Below, piece by piece: positions 61,329 to 64,000 of a stretch of 64,000 nt of DNA. The stretch covers positions 620,001 through 684,000 of the forward strand of contig JAQFVV010012423.1 of NCBI GenBank assembly GCA_028023455.1, read 5' to 3'. Position 1 is the stretch's first letter, and every line of letters starts with the position of its first letter. This DNA comes from Epiperipatus broadwayi. Its lineage: Eukaryota; Onychophora; Udeonychophora; Euonychophora; Peripatidae. Below the pieces are notes generated by a model that saw only the letters and a list, made by a program, of their open reading frames with translations, searched no databases and had not been told where the DNA came from. Position numbers and translations under genes: made by a program.

Positions 61329-61464
61329 GAAAATGAAATACCCCTCAGCTTCACTTGTATAAAGAGATAATATGTCTAGCATCAGTATTTAAGTCAAAAC
61401 TCAAATTTATATAGATGCTTTTATTCATGTATCTTTTTAGCTAATAAATTTTATTTAAAAAAAA

Positions 61465-61476
61465 AAAAAACTAACA
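61465..61476. repeat. target-site duplication, right copy
   Basis: Partner of 58939-58950. Because the poly(A) runs into it, up to six of its leading A residues could belong to the tail, but CTAACA is unambiguous. Confidence 0.8.
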
Positions 61477-63316
61477 CATGATCTACTGCATATAAATTTT
61501 AGCAAAAAAACCTGTTATTCCAGTTTTACCATTTACTCTAAGATTGAATAATTAAGAGATGTGATATGACTTCTGGAGAAAGGATGCATTAAATTTTTAA
61601 AAAATCAGGTGCATTAGAACTATTCCAGACAAAACTATAAGCTAAAAAATAAGCTGGAGATATGGATAGAATAATACTGGATAAAATTTAATAGGCACTA
61701 AAGAATTAGCATCTAGCACCTATCAGTTACTTAATCTTACAATAGGTGACAGACTTAAAATAGTACAATATTTCTCTGATATGTGTTAATGTATGTACTT
61801 CTGCTTCATAGACTTGTTTATGTATAATTTATATAAAACAGGCAAAACTCACTATGCGTGATCATGTGATGTGTAATTTATATATATAAATGATAAAGTA
61901 AATTCTGCAGTGAAACTATTAAATTTCATTAAATTATATCCTTCTGATTTTGTTATTCACTTTGTCATGTCAGTTTTTTAATTCTTTCACTTTCTATCTT
62001 ATTAATAATATTGTCTGCAATTTATTAATCACAAGGTTTAACTTTTTTTATCTTCTATAATATACCATAAAAATCACCATCTCTCATTGGGACTATTTTA
62101 TATTTTTACAACCATATAGTCATTTGTGTAGAATAGAAGATAAATATATCCTAAACATTGTAGATGATAAGGTGTATTCCTGTCCCAATTTTGATTTATT
62201 TAAAAATTTTCTATCAAGATTTTCTGTGACTTTTATTTTGGTTGTCTCATTTTCACAAAAATTTGCAAACAGCTTTAACTAATAGAATAATATCTATTTT
62301 TGTTGTTTCCATAGGGATATGATCGTTTATTTTTTTTACATCTTCAAGCATAAGTCTGACAACCAATTCTTACTTTTTTATCCATCAATATTTTGAGAAT
62401 AAAAAAAATAAACCCTAATTTTATTTTTATACTCATTTCTCTTTTCAATAAATATTTAAAAATTGTGAAAGAAAGATTACTAATAAAATGATTATAATTT
62501 GTAGAATTTTCTGTGGAATCTTTTATTCACAGATGTTATATATCAAACTCTACATTCTTTTGATATATCTTTTTTTTAATGTTTATATAAATTTTCAAAT
62601 CAGTATGTTAGCATCTTTGCCAGTTAAAAAAGACATAATTTAATGAATTCAGAATACACTATTTTTTTTCATATTTTGTTAATTTTTTAAAATAATATTT
62701 ATAATCTAATTAAATAATACTTTTGACATTTTTAATTAAAATGAGTGAATAATTATTATGATTTACGAACTGATAATTTTTATTCTTTACTCAATTAAAT
62801 TTATATATTTCAAGAAAAACACACTTTCTACTGATTGTTTTAATCCTGAAAATTTTGCTTTAATGCCCAGGTAAAGAATATATTTCAAAACCAATATTAT
62901 TAGCCATATTTGCTGTAAAGAATTTGTATTTAAATTTTTTTATTGCCATACATTTTTTAAAGATGGAATTTTATGGTAAGATTGAATTTAGAGATAATTT
63001 GTCATTATTTGAAAAACTTATAAGAAGTAAGTAAAATTATGTAAATAGTATTAATAGCTTTTCTATTTGAATGAAAGATACAAAATAATTTCAAAGTTAC
63101 TTATATACTATTACATAATTTTACAATTTCTTAAAAGCTTTTGAGTAATGATAATCTTTTTTTTTTAAATTTAAATAAATTTACAGTTTGAAACTAAAAA
63201 TAAATTTTTGATGAAAACTATTTTTTTAAAACATTTACTACTAATAAATGAAAATAATAATCTAGTTTGTAAATAATGAGTAAAGCTGATATTTTTGAAT
63301 TATGCCTCCATTTTAA
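61477..63316. other. AT-rich stretch without recognisable genes
   Basis: Probably continues the DNA that received the LINE. The minus strand in 62000-62560 is a plausible but unreadable eroded element. No motif could be supported. Confidence 0.5.

Positions 63317-64000
<684 letters not shown>

Larger units (their letters stand above)
58951..61464 (+). mobile_element. 5'-truncated LINE with poly(A) and target-site duplication
   Basis: A non-LTR retrotransposon without its endonuclease region. It holds a pre-RT segment, an RT core, a thumb-like region and a C-terminal region, in four frames separated by frameshifts. It ends with AATAAA (61443-61448) and an A run of about 14. A 12-bp target-site duplication flanks it. 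The QGSPL RT box and the LLWKGK...GLGL C-terminal pattern resemble L1/Tx1-type LINEs, but clade assignment needs a tree. A much older relative lies at 9435-11570. The sequence is less AT-rich than its surroundings, consistent with a more recent arrival. Confidence 0.85.

Overview
The window is a strongly AT-rich stretch of animal-type nuclear DNA made up of transposable elements and simple repeats. I found no convincing single-copy host gene, tRNA, rRNA or CRISPR array. The element mix (Penelope-like, Ty3/gypsy LTR, several non-LTR LINE lineages, a tRNA-derived SINE, piggyBac-like TTAA elements) with long TA, CT and ATT microsatellites points to a large repeat-rich invertebrate metazoan genome. 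A mollusc or other lophotrochozoan would fit, but the species cannot be fixed from the sequence.

Layout. At 0-9 kb there is mostly unannotated AT-rich DNA, a TTAA-bounded piggyBac-like non-autonomous element (2044-2843) and a pair of inverted dispersed repeats (5.0 and 8.3 kb). At 9.4-13.2 kb lie two badly decayed LINEs on opposite strands. At 13.3-22 kb there are foldback sequences and recent tandem duplications in otherwise silent DNA. At 22.0-22.9 kb sits a near-perfect long inverted repeat with arms of about 410 bp. At 24.35-25.4 kb is a GC-richer, CpG-poor block with a LINE-like 3' end. At 25-37 kb I see only simple, tandem and inverted repeats, including a perfect 39-bp-stem hairpin at 36.7 kb.

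At 37.8-42.5 kb is a minus-strand Ty3/gypsy element with both LTRs, a polypurine tract and decayed pol. At 43.8-45.2 kb is the best-preserved coding sequence of the window: the reverse transcriptase and GIY-YIG endonuclease of a 5'-truncated Penelope-like element (PLE). A second, dead PLE (47.15-49.53 kb, minus) keeps both inverted terminal pLTRs and sits between fragments of a plus-strand LINE. At 52.65-53.53 kb is a second copy of the piggyBac-like family. From 56.1 to 61.5 kb there is a nest: an old EN-RT LINE holds a tRNA-derived SINE and, at or beside its 3' end, a younger 5'-truncated LINE with a 12-bp target-site duplication and poly(A). The right edge is the 3' end of another minus-strand LINE, tailed by about 92 ATT units.

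The coding pieces do not form a pathway. They are replication genes of independent selfish elements. Nesting gives some relative ages: the SINE is younger than the EN-RT LINE, and the LINE at 58.95-61.46 kb is younger than the DNA it split. All identifications come from reading motifs by eye; family assignment below class level is inference.
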